A stretch of 7,065 nt of DNA from an uncultured Streptococcus sp. Lineage in GTDB: Bacteria > Bacillota > Bacilli > Lactobacillales > Streptococcaceae. The notes below the pieces were generated by a model that saw only the letters and a list, made by a program, of their open reading frames with translations, did no database searches and had not been told where the DNA came from. Location: NCBI GenBank assembly GCA_900755085.1, contig CAAEFF010000172.1, positions 1-7,065 on the forward strand, written 5' to 3'. The position numbers were made by a program, and so were the translations under genes. Below are positions 1 through 5,420 of the stretch, piece after piece. Within the stretch, counting starts at the first letter, position 1, and each line of letters opens with the position of its first letter.

Positions 1-28
1 AATGATTTCCTATTTTTCTACGAAACTG

Positions 29-42
29 TTCGGCTAGCCGAA
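29..42. promoter_or_regulatory. 14-bp perfect palindrome upstream of purN
   Basis: TTCGGCTAGCCGAA is a perfect inverted repeat 19 bases before the purN start. On the - strand it reads CCGAACAGT, which contains the CCGAAC core of the PurR box (AWWWCCGAACWWT) known from Lactococcus and Bacillus, although the flanks fit poorly. It could be a PurR half-site pair, a small RNA hairpin, or the end of a longer repeat that starts outside the window. No coding sequence for the C-terminus of PurM, the gene usually upstream, is recognised in positions 1-61. The palindrome is seen directly; the regulatory role is inference. Confidence 0.35.
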
Positions 43-61
43 ACGTCCCTTTGTATCGAAT

Positions 62-610
62 ATGAAGATTGCTGTTTTTGCCTCTGGCAACGGCTCAAAT
101 TTTCAGGTGATTGCTGAAGAATTTCCAGTGGAGTTTGTCTTTTCAGATCACCGGGATGCCTATGTGCTCGAGCGTGCCAAAAATCTAGGTGTGGCTAGCT
201 ATGCCTTTGAACTCAAAGAATTTGACAATAAAGTAGCTTATGAAGAAGCTATCGTCAAACTTTTGGATGAACACCAGATTGATTTGGTTTGTTTGGCCGG
301 TTATATGAAAATCGTCGGTCCAACCTTGCTAGCAGCTTATGAAGGCCGTATCATCAATATCCATCCTGCCTATCTTCCAGAATTCCCAGGTGCTCACGGC
401 ATTGAGGATGCTTGGAATGCAGGTGTTGCTGAGAGCGGCGTGACCATTCACTGGGTGGACTCTGGTGTGGACACCGGTATGGTTATCAAACAAGTCCGTG
501 TGCCACGCCTTGAAGGGGATATCCTTGATACTTTCGAAACCCGCATCCACGAAACAGAGTATAAGCTCTATCCAGAGGTGTTGGAACATTTGGGAGTGGA
601 GAGAAGGTAA
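62..610 (+). CDS. purN: Phosphoribosylglycinamide formyltransferase (GART, PurN)
   Basis: Cytosolic enzyme that transfers the formyl group of 10-formyl-tetrahydrofolate to GAR, giving FGAR, the third step of de novo purine synthesis. The 182-residue product shows the family features in order: an N-terminal strand and phosphate-binding loop (SGNGSN, residues 8-13), the folate-pocket stretch LVCLAGYM in the middle, the signature INIHPAYLPEFPG with catalytic Asn99 and His101, and VDSGVDTG, where Asp137 matches the catalytic Asp of E. coli PurN. The length is typical for streptococci and shorter than the roughly 212 residues of E. coli. The ATG at 62 is the only start that keeps the N-terminal strand, yet no convincing Shine-Dalgarno sequence precedes it, so translation may be weak or coupled to an upstream gene. 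The acetyltransferase gene follows after 43 bases and purH lies further downstream, suggesting one transcript. Confidence 0.97.
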   Translation: MKIAVFASGNGSNFQVIAEEFPVEFVFSDHRDAYVLERAKNLGVASYAFELKEFDNKVAYEEAIVKLLDEHQIDLVCLAGYMKIVGPTLLAAYEGRIINIHPAYLPEFPGAHGIEDAWNAGVAESGVTIHWVDSGVDTGMVIKQVRVPRLEGDILDTFETRIHETEYKLYPEVLEHLGVERR

Positions 611-644
611 TAAGGAAATCAAGTTTTGATTGTGTAATCTTGGT

Positions 645-650
645 AGGAGA
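645..650 (+). promoter_or_regulatory. Ribosome binding site setting the GNAT start
   Basis: AGGAGA lies a few bases before the ATG at 654. It supports that start over the in-frame TTG at 630, which would place this site inside the coding region and add eight residues unlike the usual family N-terminus. Confidence 0.75.
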
Positions 651-653
651 AAA

Positions 654-1118
654 ATGATTAATCTGAAATTAGTAGATGAGAGCAGTTTTCAGGCAGTGCT
701 GGATTTGAAAATATCTGAAGCTGATGAACGAGCACGTTTCGTAGCTCCAAATGTACGTTCTTTAGCTGACGCATGGCTCTACCGAGAGAATGGGGATGTG
801 TTTCCCATGGCAATCTATTGGAATGAGCAAGTGGTTGGCTTTCTCCTGCTGGAAATAGACAAGGATGAAGCAGAATACTTTATCTGGCGGATAATGATTG
901 GCCAGCAGTACCAAGGAAAAGGTTATGGACGAAAAGCTTTGGAAGTTCTGATCAAAGAGGCTCAGATGGATGGAGCTTGCAATCATATTATCGCAGATTA
1001 TGTAGTCGGAAATGAAAAAATGAAGTACCTGCTGACTAGTTTGGGTTTTCAGGAAACAGGATTTATAGAAGAAAATAACGAAGTCGCTATGCGCTTGGAT
1101 CTAAAGAAAGAGGAATAG
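654..1118 (+). CDS. GNAT-family N-acetyltransferase
   Basis: Small cytosolic acetyltransferase of 154 residues, predicted to move an acetyl group from acetyl-CoA to an amine. The acetyl-CoA pyrophosphate loop (motif A) is seen as QYQGKGYG (residues 85-92) after the strand FIWRIMI. The C-terminal GNEKMKYLLTSLGF (from residue 119) is the usual motif B helix and beta-bulge region. The N-terminal layout, with VFPMAIYWNEQVVGF near residues 49-63, resembles polyamine acetyltransferases of the BltD type, so spermidine or spermine is a possible substrate, but this is only inference. The start follows an AGGAGA site, and the gene ends one base before the purH ATG, so the two are probably translationally coupled. 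It has no known purine role. In the pneumococcal locus a vanZ-like gene occupies this purN-purH position, so the slot seems open to accessory genes. Confidence 0.88.
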   Translation: MINLKLVDESSFQAVLDLKISEADERARFVAPNVRSLADAWLYRENGDVFPMAIYWNEQVVGFLLLEIDKDEAEYFIWRIMIGQQYQGKGYGRKALEVLIKEAQMDGACNHIIADYVVGNEKMKYLLTSLGFQETGFIEENNEVAMRLDLKKEE

Positions 1119-1119
1119 A

Positions 1120-2667
1120 ATGACTAAACGTGCACTAATTAGTGTTTCAGACAAAGCGGGCATTGTTGAATTTGCCCAAGAACTTAAAAAACTTGGTTGG
1201 GATATCATCTCAACAGGTGGTACCAAAGTTGCCCTTGACAATGCTGGGGTTGATACCATTGCTATCGATGATGTGACGGGCTTCCCAGAAATGATGGATG
1301 GTCGTGTGAAGACCCTCCACCCAAACATTCACGGGGGGCTTCTCGCTCGTCGTGACCTTGATAGCCACCTTCAGGCAGCTAAGGACAATCAGATTGAATT
1401 GATCGACCTTGTGGTGGTCAATCTTTACCCATTCAAGGAAACCATCCTTAAACCAGACGTGACTTACGCTGATGCGGTGGAAAACATCGATATCGGTGGT
1501 CCATCTATGCTTCGTTCAGCAGCGAAGAATCACGCTAGCGTAACAGTTGTTGTAGATCCTGCTGATTATGCTGTTGTTCTTGACGAATTGGCAGCAAATG
1601 GTGAAACCACTTATGAAACTCGCCAACGCTTGGCAGCTAAGGTTTTCCGCCACACAGCGGCTTATGATGCCTTGATTGCGGCATATTTCACAGCTCAAGT
1701 GGGTGAAAGCAAACCTGAAAAACTCACTTTGACTTATGACCTCAAGCAACCCATGCGTTATGGTGAAAATCCTCAACAAGACGCAGACTTCTACCAAAAA
1801 GCTCTTTCAACGGAATACTCTATTGCATCTGCTAAACAGCTAAACGGTAAGGAATTGTCCTTCAATAATATCCGTGATGCTGACGCTGCGATTCGGATCA
1901 TCCGTGATTTTAAAGACCGTCCAACCGTTGTGGCTTTGAAACACATGAACCCATGTGGGATTGGTCAAGCTGACGACATCGAAACAGCTTGGGATTACGC
2001 TTATGAGTCTGATCCGGTGTCTATCTTCGGCGGGATCGTTGTTCTCAACCGTGAAGTGGACGCTGCGACAGCTACGAAAATGCACGGTGTCTTCCTTGAA
2101 ATCATCATTGCACCAAGCTATACAGACGAAGCGCTTGAAATCTTGACTACCAAGAAAAAGAACTTGCGGATCCTTGAATTGCCATTTGACGCTCAAGATG
2201 CTAGCGAAGTGGAAGCAGAATACACTGGTGTTGTTGGAGGTCTCCTCGTTCAAAATCAAGACGTGGTGAAAGAAAGTCCAGCTGACTGGCAAGTGGTGAC
2301 CAAACGCCAACCAACTGAGACAGAAGCGACAGCTCTTGAGTTTGCTTGGAAAGCCATCAAGTATGTCAAATCAAACGGTATTATCGTGACTAACGACCAC
2401 ATGACACTTGGTGTTGGTCCTGGTCAAACTAACCGTGTGGCTTCCGTCCGCATTGCCATTGACCAAGCTAAAGACCGTCTTGACGGAGCTGTTCTTGCTT
2501 CAGATGCCTTTTTCCCATTTGCAGATAACGTGGAAGAAATTGCTAAAGCAGGTATCAAGGCGATCATCCAGCCAGGTGGATCAGTCCGTGACCAAGAGTC
2601 AATTGAAGCGGCTGATAAATATGGTTTGACCATGATCTTTACAGGAGTCAGACATTTTAGACATTAA
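1120..2667 (+). CDS. purH: Bifunctional AICAR formyltransferase / IMP cyclohydrolase (PurH)
   Basis: Catalyses the last two steps to IMP: formylation of AICAR with 10-formyl-THF, then ring closure of FAICAR. The 515 residues are full length for bacterial PurH. The N-terminal MGS-like cyclohydrolase domain (about 1-190) shows SDKAG, STGGT, DGRVKTLHP and GGPSMLRSAAKNH. The C-terminal transformylase domain shows RYGENPQQ (213-220), FNNIRDADAA (from 248), KHMNPCG (274-280, with the family's catalytic Lys-His pair) and GPGQTNRV (433-440), ending in TGVRHFRH. An AGAGGA site overlaps the end of the preceding acetyltransferase gene. The 3' end looks chimeric: of 22 arginine codons, 20 are CGN and only the last two (R512, R514) are AGA. 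A second, native-looking version of the same tail lies at 4081-4163. The protein should nevertheless work, because the two tails differ at few residues. Confidence 0.97.
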   Translation: MTKRALISVSDKAGIVEFAQELKKLGWDIISTGGTKVALDNAGVDTIAIDDVTGFPEMMDGRVKTLHPNIHGGLLARRDLDSHLQAAKDNQIELIDLVVVNLYPFKETILKPDVTYADAVENIDIGGPSMLRSAAKNHASVTVVVDPADYAVVLDELAANGETTYETRQRLAAKVFRHTAAYDALIAAYFTAQVGESKPEKLTLTYDLKQPMRYGENPQQDADFYQKALSTEYSIASAKQLNGKELSFNNIRDADAAIRIIRDFKDRPTVVALKHMNPCGIGQADDIETAWDYAYESDPVSIFGGIVVLNREVDAATATKMHGVFLEIIIAPSYTDEALEILTTKKKNLRILELPFDAQDASEVEAEYTGVVGGLLVQNQDVVKESPADWQVVTKRQPTETEATALEFAWKAIKYVKSNGIIVTNDHMTLGVGPGQTNRVASVRIAIDQAKDRLDGAVLASDAFFPFADNVEEIAKAGIKAIIQPGGSVRDQESIEAADKYGLTMIFTGVRHFRH

Positions 2668-2719
2668 TGGGTATTTAAAAATTAGCTCATTCTCAACTAT
2701 GATGAATGATTTATTGCTA

Positions 2720-2756
2720 ACAAAAAGAGAAGATACAAGCGGTCTTCTCTTTTTGT
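2720..2756. terminator. Strong rho-independent terminator after purH
   Basis: A perfect 14-bp stem, ACAAAAAGAGAAGA (2720-2733) against TCTTCTCTTTTTGT (2743-2756), encloses a 9-base loop. The A-rich and T-rich flanks make it usable in both directions, so it can end the purH transcript and possibly the tetR transcript arriving on -. The rest of the gap up to 2848 is AT-rich and holds only weak inverted repeats (CGTTTTA 2774-2780 with TAAAACG 2795-2801; GTGAGAA 2806-2812 with TTCTCAC 2842-2848). This terminator seems to have come with the imported purH tail, because another candidate purH terminator sits at 4170-4200. Confidence 0.88.
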
Positions 2757-2848
2757 ATGTCTAAAATAATAAGCGTTTTAGTTTTAGAAATCATTAAAAC
2801 GATTTGTGAGAATTGTTCGTAACTAATCTTGAAAAAACAGCTTCTCAC

Positions 2849-3391
2849 TTAACTATTCTTCATACGTTTTAGGGTGTTTAAGGCTGTAGTGACTAGCTCG
2901 TTAACAGGCAAGGCTTTATAATCTCCTTTTAACCATTCATCAAAAATATTGTAGAGACCGCCACCTATGAATCTACTATCATAGGTGATTTGTCTTTGAT
3001 TACTGTTTGTAACATGCCAAGGTGCCATGACAGTGGTATAAGCAGCAGAAAGCTTATCATAAGACCTTTGCAAGATAAGCACGAGCAAGTTTGCATCTTG
3101 CAAAATTTTTAATGGCTCAGTGTATTGGCTCCAATACTGAAAGAAAAGGTTCACTAAATCTTCAAAATTAGTTAGTTTTGCTGTTTGAAGTTTGCTAATA
3201 TAGTCTTGGATTAAGCGGTCTAAATAATTCGTAAGGACTTGCTCTTTTGAATGGTAATAACGATAAAACGTTCGTCTAGCAATTTGAGCATGCTCGCTGA
3301 GTTCAGCAATGCTGATATTTTGAAGAGACTTCTTAGTTGCTAATAAATCGAACAAGGCTTCCTCCAGCCATTGTCGCGTTTGATATTCCAT
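2849..3391 (-). CDS. TetR/AcrR-family transcriptional regulator
   Basis: A 180-residue DNA-binding repressor candidate. The N-terminal helix-turn-helix is clear: ISIAELSEHAQIARRTFYRYY (about 27-46, shown here in part as AELSEHAQIARRTFYRYY), followed by HSKEQVL, the normal TetR N-terminal pattern. The C-terminal half, with FIGGGLYNIFDEWLKGD (141-157), resembles the TetR_C_7-type ligand-binding domain. Its ligand is unknown. The ATG is preceded on - by GGAAAGG (3407-3401) with a 9-base spacer. The gene diverges from the HXXEE membrane protein gene across a 167-bp region holding inverted repeats, so it most likely represses that gene and itself. It is visibly more AT-rich than the pur genes and looks acquired together with its partner. 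Confidence 0.9.
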   Translation of the reverse strand: MEYQTRQWLEEALFDLLATKKSLQNISIAELSEHAQIARRTFYRYYHSKEQVLTNYLDRLIQDYISKLQTAKLTNFEDLVNLFFQYWSQYTEPLKILQDANLLVLILQRSYDKLSAAYTTVMAPWHVTNSNQRQITYDSRFIGGGLYNIFDEWLKGDYKALPVNELVTTALNTLKRMKNS

Positions 3392-3410
3392 AGTATTTTT
3401 CCTTTCCTGT

Positions 3411-3431
3411 CACACTTTTGGTCAAACTGTG
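3411..3431. promoter_or_regulatory. Candidate TetR operator (imperfect inverted repeat)
   Basis: Arms CACACTTT (3411-3418) and AAACTGTG (3424-3431) are complementary at 7 of 8 positions around a 5-base centre. A related half-site, AACAGTTTGTC (3460-3470), lies in the spacer of the candidate HXXEE promoter. A repressor bound at both would block that promoter. The repeats are seen; binding is inference. Confidence 0.4.
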
Positions 3432-3449
3432 CCAATTTCACTCAACCTC

Positions 3450-3478
3450 TTGTTTTTGTAACAGTTTGTCTTTATACT
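3450..3478 (+). promoter_or_regulatory. Candidate sigma-A promoter for the HXXEE gene
   Basis: TTGTTT (3450-3455) and TATACT (3473-3478) are separated by exactly 17 bases, giving a good housekeeping promoter about 80 bases before the HXXEE start. The spacer contains AACAGTTTGTC, which resembles a half of the inverted repeat at 3411-3431, as expected for a repressor-controlled promoter. Confidence 0.6.
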
Positions 3479-3501
3479 AAATGTATTGCGCGTGATATAT
3501 G

Positions 3502-3529
3502 ATTATCATTTATTCTTAACATTGTACAA
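3502..3529 (-). promoter_or_regulatory. Candidate promoter for tetR
   Basis: On the - strand TTGTAC (3529-3524) and GATAAT (3507-3502) are 16 bases apart, forming a plausible sigma-A promoter for the repressor gene. A transcript from here would cross both candidate operator sites, fitting self-repression. The -35 match is partial, so this is moderate to low confidence. Confidence 0.4.
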
Positions 3530-3535
3530 TTGTTA
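3517..3535. promoter_or_regulatory. Second palindrome in the divergent promoter region
   Basis: TAACATTGTACAATTGTTA has perfect 5-base arms (TAACA/TGTTA) and a TTGTACAA core. It overlaps the candidate tetR -35 and lies 9 bases before the AAGGAGG ribosome site of the HXXEE gene. It may be a further operator. The role is inferred from position and symmetry only. Confidence 0.35.
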
Positions 3536-3558
3536 GTTGTTAGTAAGGAGGTAAAGAG

Positions 3559-4068
3559 ATGAGCATTCTTTTTAATGTTTGGATGCTGCCTATTTTATTT
3601 ATTTTACATGATTTTGAAGAGATGATCTTTATGCCCTTGTGGAAAAAACGGCATTATCAAAAGTTACTGACTTTTAAGAAACCATTTTTTGGTTCTGTCA
3701 CACAGGGTTCTGCCTTTGCAGTAGGTGTTTTAGAGGAATTTATCATCTTGGTGTTTATTTCTGGATTCTGCCAAATAACTCACAACAGTTTACTCTATTT
3801 ATCTTTTGTAATAGCTTATACAGCTCATTTCATCATCCATTATATCATGTGCCTGCAATTTAGGGGCTATGTTCCCGGCGTTGTCACAGTAACCCTAGAA
3901 CTACCAATGGTTTTAATGATTATTTCCCATTATTGGCCTTCTGAAGTTTCTCTGCTGTCAGTCATTTCATATCTTTTCGTAGCGATGGCATTAGCCTATA
4001 CGAATCTTAAAGTCATGCACCAAATTATGCCAAAAATTCAAATAAGCTTAGAAAGTTACATGAAATAA
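3559..4068 (+). CDS. HXXEE-motif integral membrane protein
   Basis: A 169-residue hydrophobic protein with about four or five membrane segments. It carries the motif that names the HXXEE family (HDFEE, residues 17-21), a second acidic pair (VGVLEEF, 56-62), a pair of histidines in AHFIIHY (H90, H94) and YVPG (104-107), all consistent with that family. The spaced His and Glu residues suggest a metal-binding membrane enzyme, but no reaction is established for the family as far as I know, so no function is assigned. The start follows an ideal AAGGAGG (3545-3551) with a 7-base spacer. It is divergent from the TetR gene, which probably controls it. It is AT-rich compared with the pur genes, and only two bases separate its stop from the fossil purH fragment, so the junction of acquired and resident DNA lies at its end. 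Confidence 0.85.
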   Translation: MSILFNVWMLPILFILHDFEEMIFMPLWKKRHYQKLLTFKKPFFGSVTQGSAFAVGVLEEFIILVFISGFCQITHNSLLYLSFVIAYTAHFIIHYIMCLQFRGYVPGVVTVTLELPMVLMIISHYWPSEVSLLSVISYLFVAMALAYTNLKVMHQIMPKIQISLESYMK

Positions 4069-4070
4069 CA

Positions 4071-4163
4071 TTCAATAATATCCGTTACCAAGAGTCTATC
4101 GAAGCGGCTGACAAACATGATTTAACCATGGTCTTCACAGGAGTTCGTCACTTCCGCCATTAA
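4071..4163 (+). pseudogene. purH: Fossil 3' end of purH with internal deletion
   Basis: A remnant of purH with no start or ribosome site. Positions 4081-4163 align without gaps to the end of the intact gene (2585-2667) at 67 of 83 bases and encode the tail ending TGVRHFRH and a stop, with only a few residue changes. Positions 4071-4085 match purH 1861-1875 exactly (FNNIR, codons 248-252). The two parts are joined in frame at TCCGT, as expected if 714 bp were lost between two TCCGTGA repeats (1871 and 2585). It uses CGT and CGC for the last arginines, like the body of purH, so it is probably the original resident tail. It is followed by its own terminator. Confidence 0.85.
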
Positions 4164-4169
4164 TCAAAT

Positions 4170-4200
4170 AAGGCACACATCAATGGATGGGTGCCTTTTC
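4170..4200. terminator. Rho-independent terminator, probably the original purH terminator
   Basis: AAGGCAC (4170-4176) pairs with GTGCCTT (4191-4197), and inside it CATC (4178-4181) pairs with GATG (4186-4189) around an AATG loop, followed by a short T-run. It sits just after the fossil purH stop. It may also end the hydrolase transcript arriving on -, although the T-run on that side is interrupted. Confidence 0.75.
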
Positions 4201-4217
4201 TGCTGGTTAAGAAAACC

Positions 4218-5237
4218 TTAATCTGGATAGATATAGGTGACGGTTCCCCAGACGGGATTGGTCGGGTCGAACCAGCCGCGGAAGTTGTCAATATAGCGAT
4301 GGCCATTGTAATTGGCCTCTTGAATCTGAATTTTTTGGTCGTGTTCGACGTCTGTTACAAGAGCGACGTGGCCATATCCTCCATTGTCCCAACAGGCAAT
4401 AGCGCCAACCTCTGGGCTATCTCCTGTACGGAATCCCGCGGCGCGTGCACTAGCTGCCCACATGCCACGGTTTCCCCACCAGTTATGGGCCCAAGGAGCT
4501 AATTCTTTGGCTCCCCAGGTACATTCACCGATGGGGTAGGTGTTTCCCGGGTGTGTCGCGAGTGGCGTGAGCTTTGGCCTTGCCTTTTCCACTTGAAAGG
4601 TAGTTGGGAATATTCCTTGCAGTTGGCCCTTCTTTTTCTGGTAGACGTGGAGGTGGAATAACCCGCTCCCTTTGTGTTTTTGGGCCTGAAAGCGCAGTTG
4701 GAAATGTCCTGGTGCGATTTTCTTTGCGGGGTACCAGACCAAATCGTCCTGCCCGTTTTCTTCAGACCAGATGGGAAAGACAATCTCCTCCACATCCTCG
4801 AATAACTTCAGGTCTACCTCGAATTCTTGTGAGGAGACAGGTTTGATCGTGATCTTGGGTTGGGAAGAAGCCAGATCTTTTTCTTGGACGTTGGTTGTGA
4901 GAGGGTAAAGGCCAGCTACTTGTCCATTGTCCTCGACGCCATAGACATGGACATGGTAAAGCCCGGCTTGATCAGAATGGTTGGTCAATGGCGCTTCTAG
5001 GTCAAATCCCTTGTCACTGCGCTCCACAGGATACCAAATCAGGTCATCTTGTCCATTTTGATCAGACCAGATGGGGACCTGAATCTTTTGGTACTTAGCT
5101 GGAACATTGCCAAGATGGAGGATGAGTTTCCCTTTTTCAGCATAGATCGCATTGGTCGCTTGATCGGCATGAGCCAAGGCTCCTTGCATCCCCCAAGTGG
5201 CGCAAGTCAGTAATACGAATTTTTTAATGGTTTGCAT
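4218..5237 (-). CDS. Secreted CHAP-domain murein hydrolase with two Bsp-like repeats (LytF-like)
   Basis: A secreted peptidoglycan hydrolase of 339 residues. The signal peptide is MQTIKK followed by a hydrophobic core, with likely cleavage after AHA (22-24). Two Bsp-like repeats follow, marked by PIWS..NGQDDL.WYP at 55-70 and 155-170 and GL(Y/F)H.HVY at 92-99 and 192-199, exactly 100 residues apart. The C-terminal CHAP amidase/endopeptidase domain has Cys239 (GECTWG), His290 (GYGHVALV) and Glu307/Asn309 (QEANYN) as the expected active-site residues. This order matches LytF, the competence-induced fratricin of S. gordonii and S. sanguinis, which I recall as having more repeats. A GTG 33 bases upstream is also in frame, but the ATG at 5237 is better placed, with AAAGGAG just ahead and the signal peptide at the very start. 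It lies antisense between purH and purD, and a candidate SigX box precedes it. It could instead be a housekeeping cell-separation enzyme. Confidence 0.88.
   Translation of the reverse strand: MQTIKKFVLLTCATWGMQGALAHADQATNAIYAEKGKLILHLGNVPAKYQKIQVPIWSDQNGQDDLIWYPVERSDKGFDLEAPLTNHSDQAGLYHVHVYGVEDNGQVAGLYPLTTNVQEKDLASSQPKITIKPVSSQEFEVDLKLFEDVEEIVFPIWSEENGQDDLVWYPAKKIAPGHFQLRFQAQKHKGSGLFHLHVYQKKKGQLQGIFPTTFQVEKARPKLTPLATHPGNTYPIGECTWGAKELAPWAHNWWGNRGMWAASARAAGFRTGDSPEVGAIACWDNGGYGHVALVTDVEHDQKIQIQEANYNGHRYIDNFRGWFDPTNPVWGTVTYIYPD
4590..4856 (-). repeat. Bsp-like repeat 2 of the CHAP hydrolase
   Basis: Encodes about residues 128-216, including the second PIWS..NGQDDL.WYP block (nucleotides 4728-4775) and GLFHLHVY. 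It is offset by exactly 300 bases from the first repeat at the conserved blocks. Repeats of this kind are thought to bind the cell wall; edges are approximate. Confidence 0.7.
4890..5156 (-). repeat. Bsp-like repeat 1 of the CHAP hydrolase
   Basis: Encodes about residues 28-116, with the first PIWS..NGQDDL.WYP block (nucleotides 5028-5075) and GLYHVHVY. The DNA of the two repeats still shares short identical runs such as CAGACCAGATGGG on +, so the duplication is recognisable at the base level. Edges are approximate. Confidence 0.7.
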
Positions 5238-5241
5238 AATA

Positions 5242-5248
5242 CTCCTTT
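5242..5248 (-). promoter_or_regulatory. Ribosome binding site setting the hydrolase start
   Basis: AAAGGAG on the - strand, four bases before the ATG at 5237. It argues against the in-frame GTG at 5270, which would put this site inside the coding region and add a charged stretch before the signal peptide. Confidence 0.75.
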
Positions 5249-5276
5249 TCGTTAATTTAGTAGGTCTCACTTATAC

Positions 5277-5284
5277 TATTCGGA
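5277..5284 (-). promoter_or_regulatory. Candidate SigX (ComX) cin-box of the hydrolase gene
   Basis: TCCGAATA on - matches the streptococcal late-competence box TACGAATA at 7 of 8 positions, including the whole CGAATA core. It lies 39 bases before the ATG and is preceded by T-rich sequence, as is usual for SigX promoters. An overlapping TAGTAT could instead be a sigma-A -10. The match is seen; competence control is inferred, helped by the similarity of the gene to LytF. Confidence 0.5.
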
Positions 5285-5380
5285 AAAGAATGCAGAAATG
5301 GGTTTGAAAAGGAAAAAAGTTTGGATTCTACTGCATTTCAGGGAGATTCACTGAAATTAATAGAATAAAGCGAACGATTA

Positions 5381-5389
5381 TGATATAAT
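5381..5389 (+). promoter_or_regulatory. Extended -10 promoter of purD
   Basis: TGATATAAT is a perfect extended -10 (TG.TATAAT) 31 bases before the purD ATG. No good -35 is visible 17 bases upstream, which extended -10 promoters can tolerate. GCGAACGAT (5370-5378) just upstream resembles the PurR-box core CCGAACWWT with two mismatches (G for C at the start and G for W after the core), and an opposed TTCGC lies at 5402-5406. Separate initiation of purD makes sense because the antisense hydrolase gene interrupts the pur operon. Confidence 0.7.
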
Positions 5390-5420
5390 TTAATAAAATA
5401 ATTCGCAAAAGAGGTTCGAA

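Noticed and set aside
630..653. Longer acetyltransferase starting at TTG 630
   Set aside because: The ribosome site AGGAGA lies inside that extension, and the ATG at 654 gives the usual GNAT N-terminus.
1840..2310. 156-codon open frame on - within purH
   Set aside because: It is fully antisense to purH, with no ribosome site and a composition explained by the purH codons.
2668..4070. Insertion sequence or integrative element with its own recombinase
   Set aside because: No transposase or integrase is encoded, and no clean terminal inverted repeats are seen; the only flanking duplication is the diverged purH tail.
4191..4502. 103-codon open frame on + opposite the hydrolase
   Set aside because: It begins in a terminator stem and lies antisense to the CHAP domain; nothing supports translation.
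5238..5270. GTG start at 5270 for the CHAP hydrolase
   Set aside because: It would include the ribosome site in the coding sequence and place a charged stretch ahead of a normal signal peptide.
5341..5420. Purine riboswitch ahead of purD
   Set aside because: The leader after the candidate -10 is only about 30 bases, too short for the aptamer, and its conserved loops are absent.
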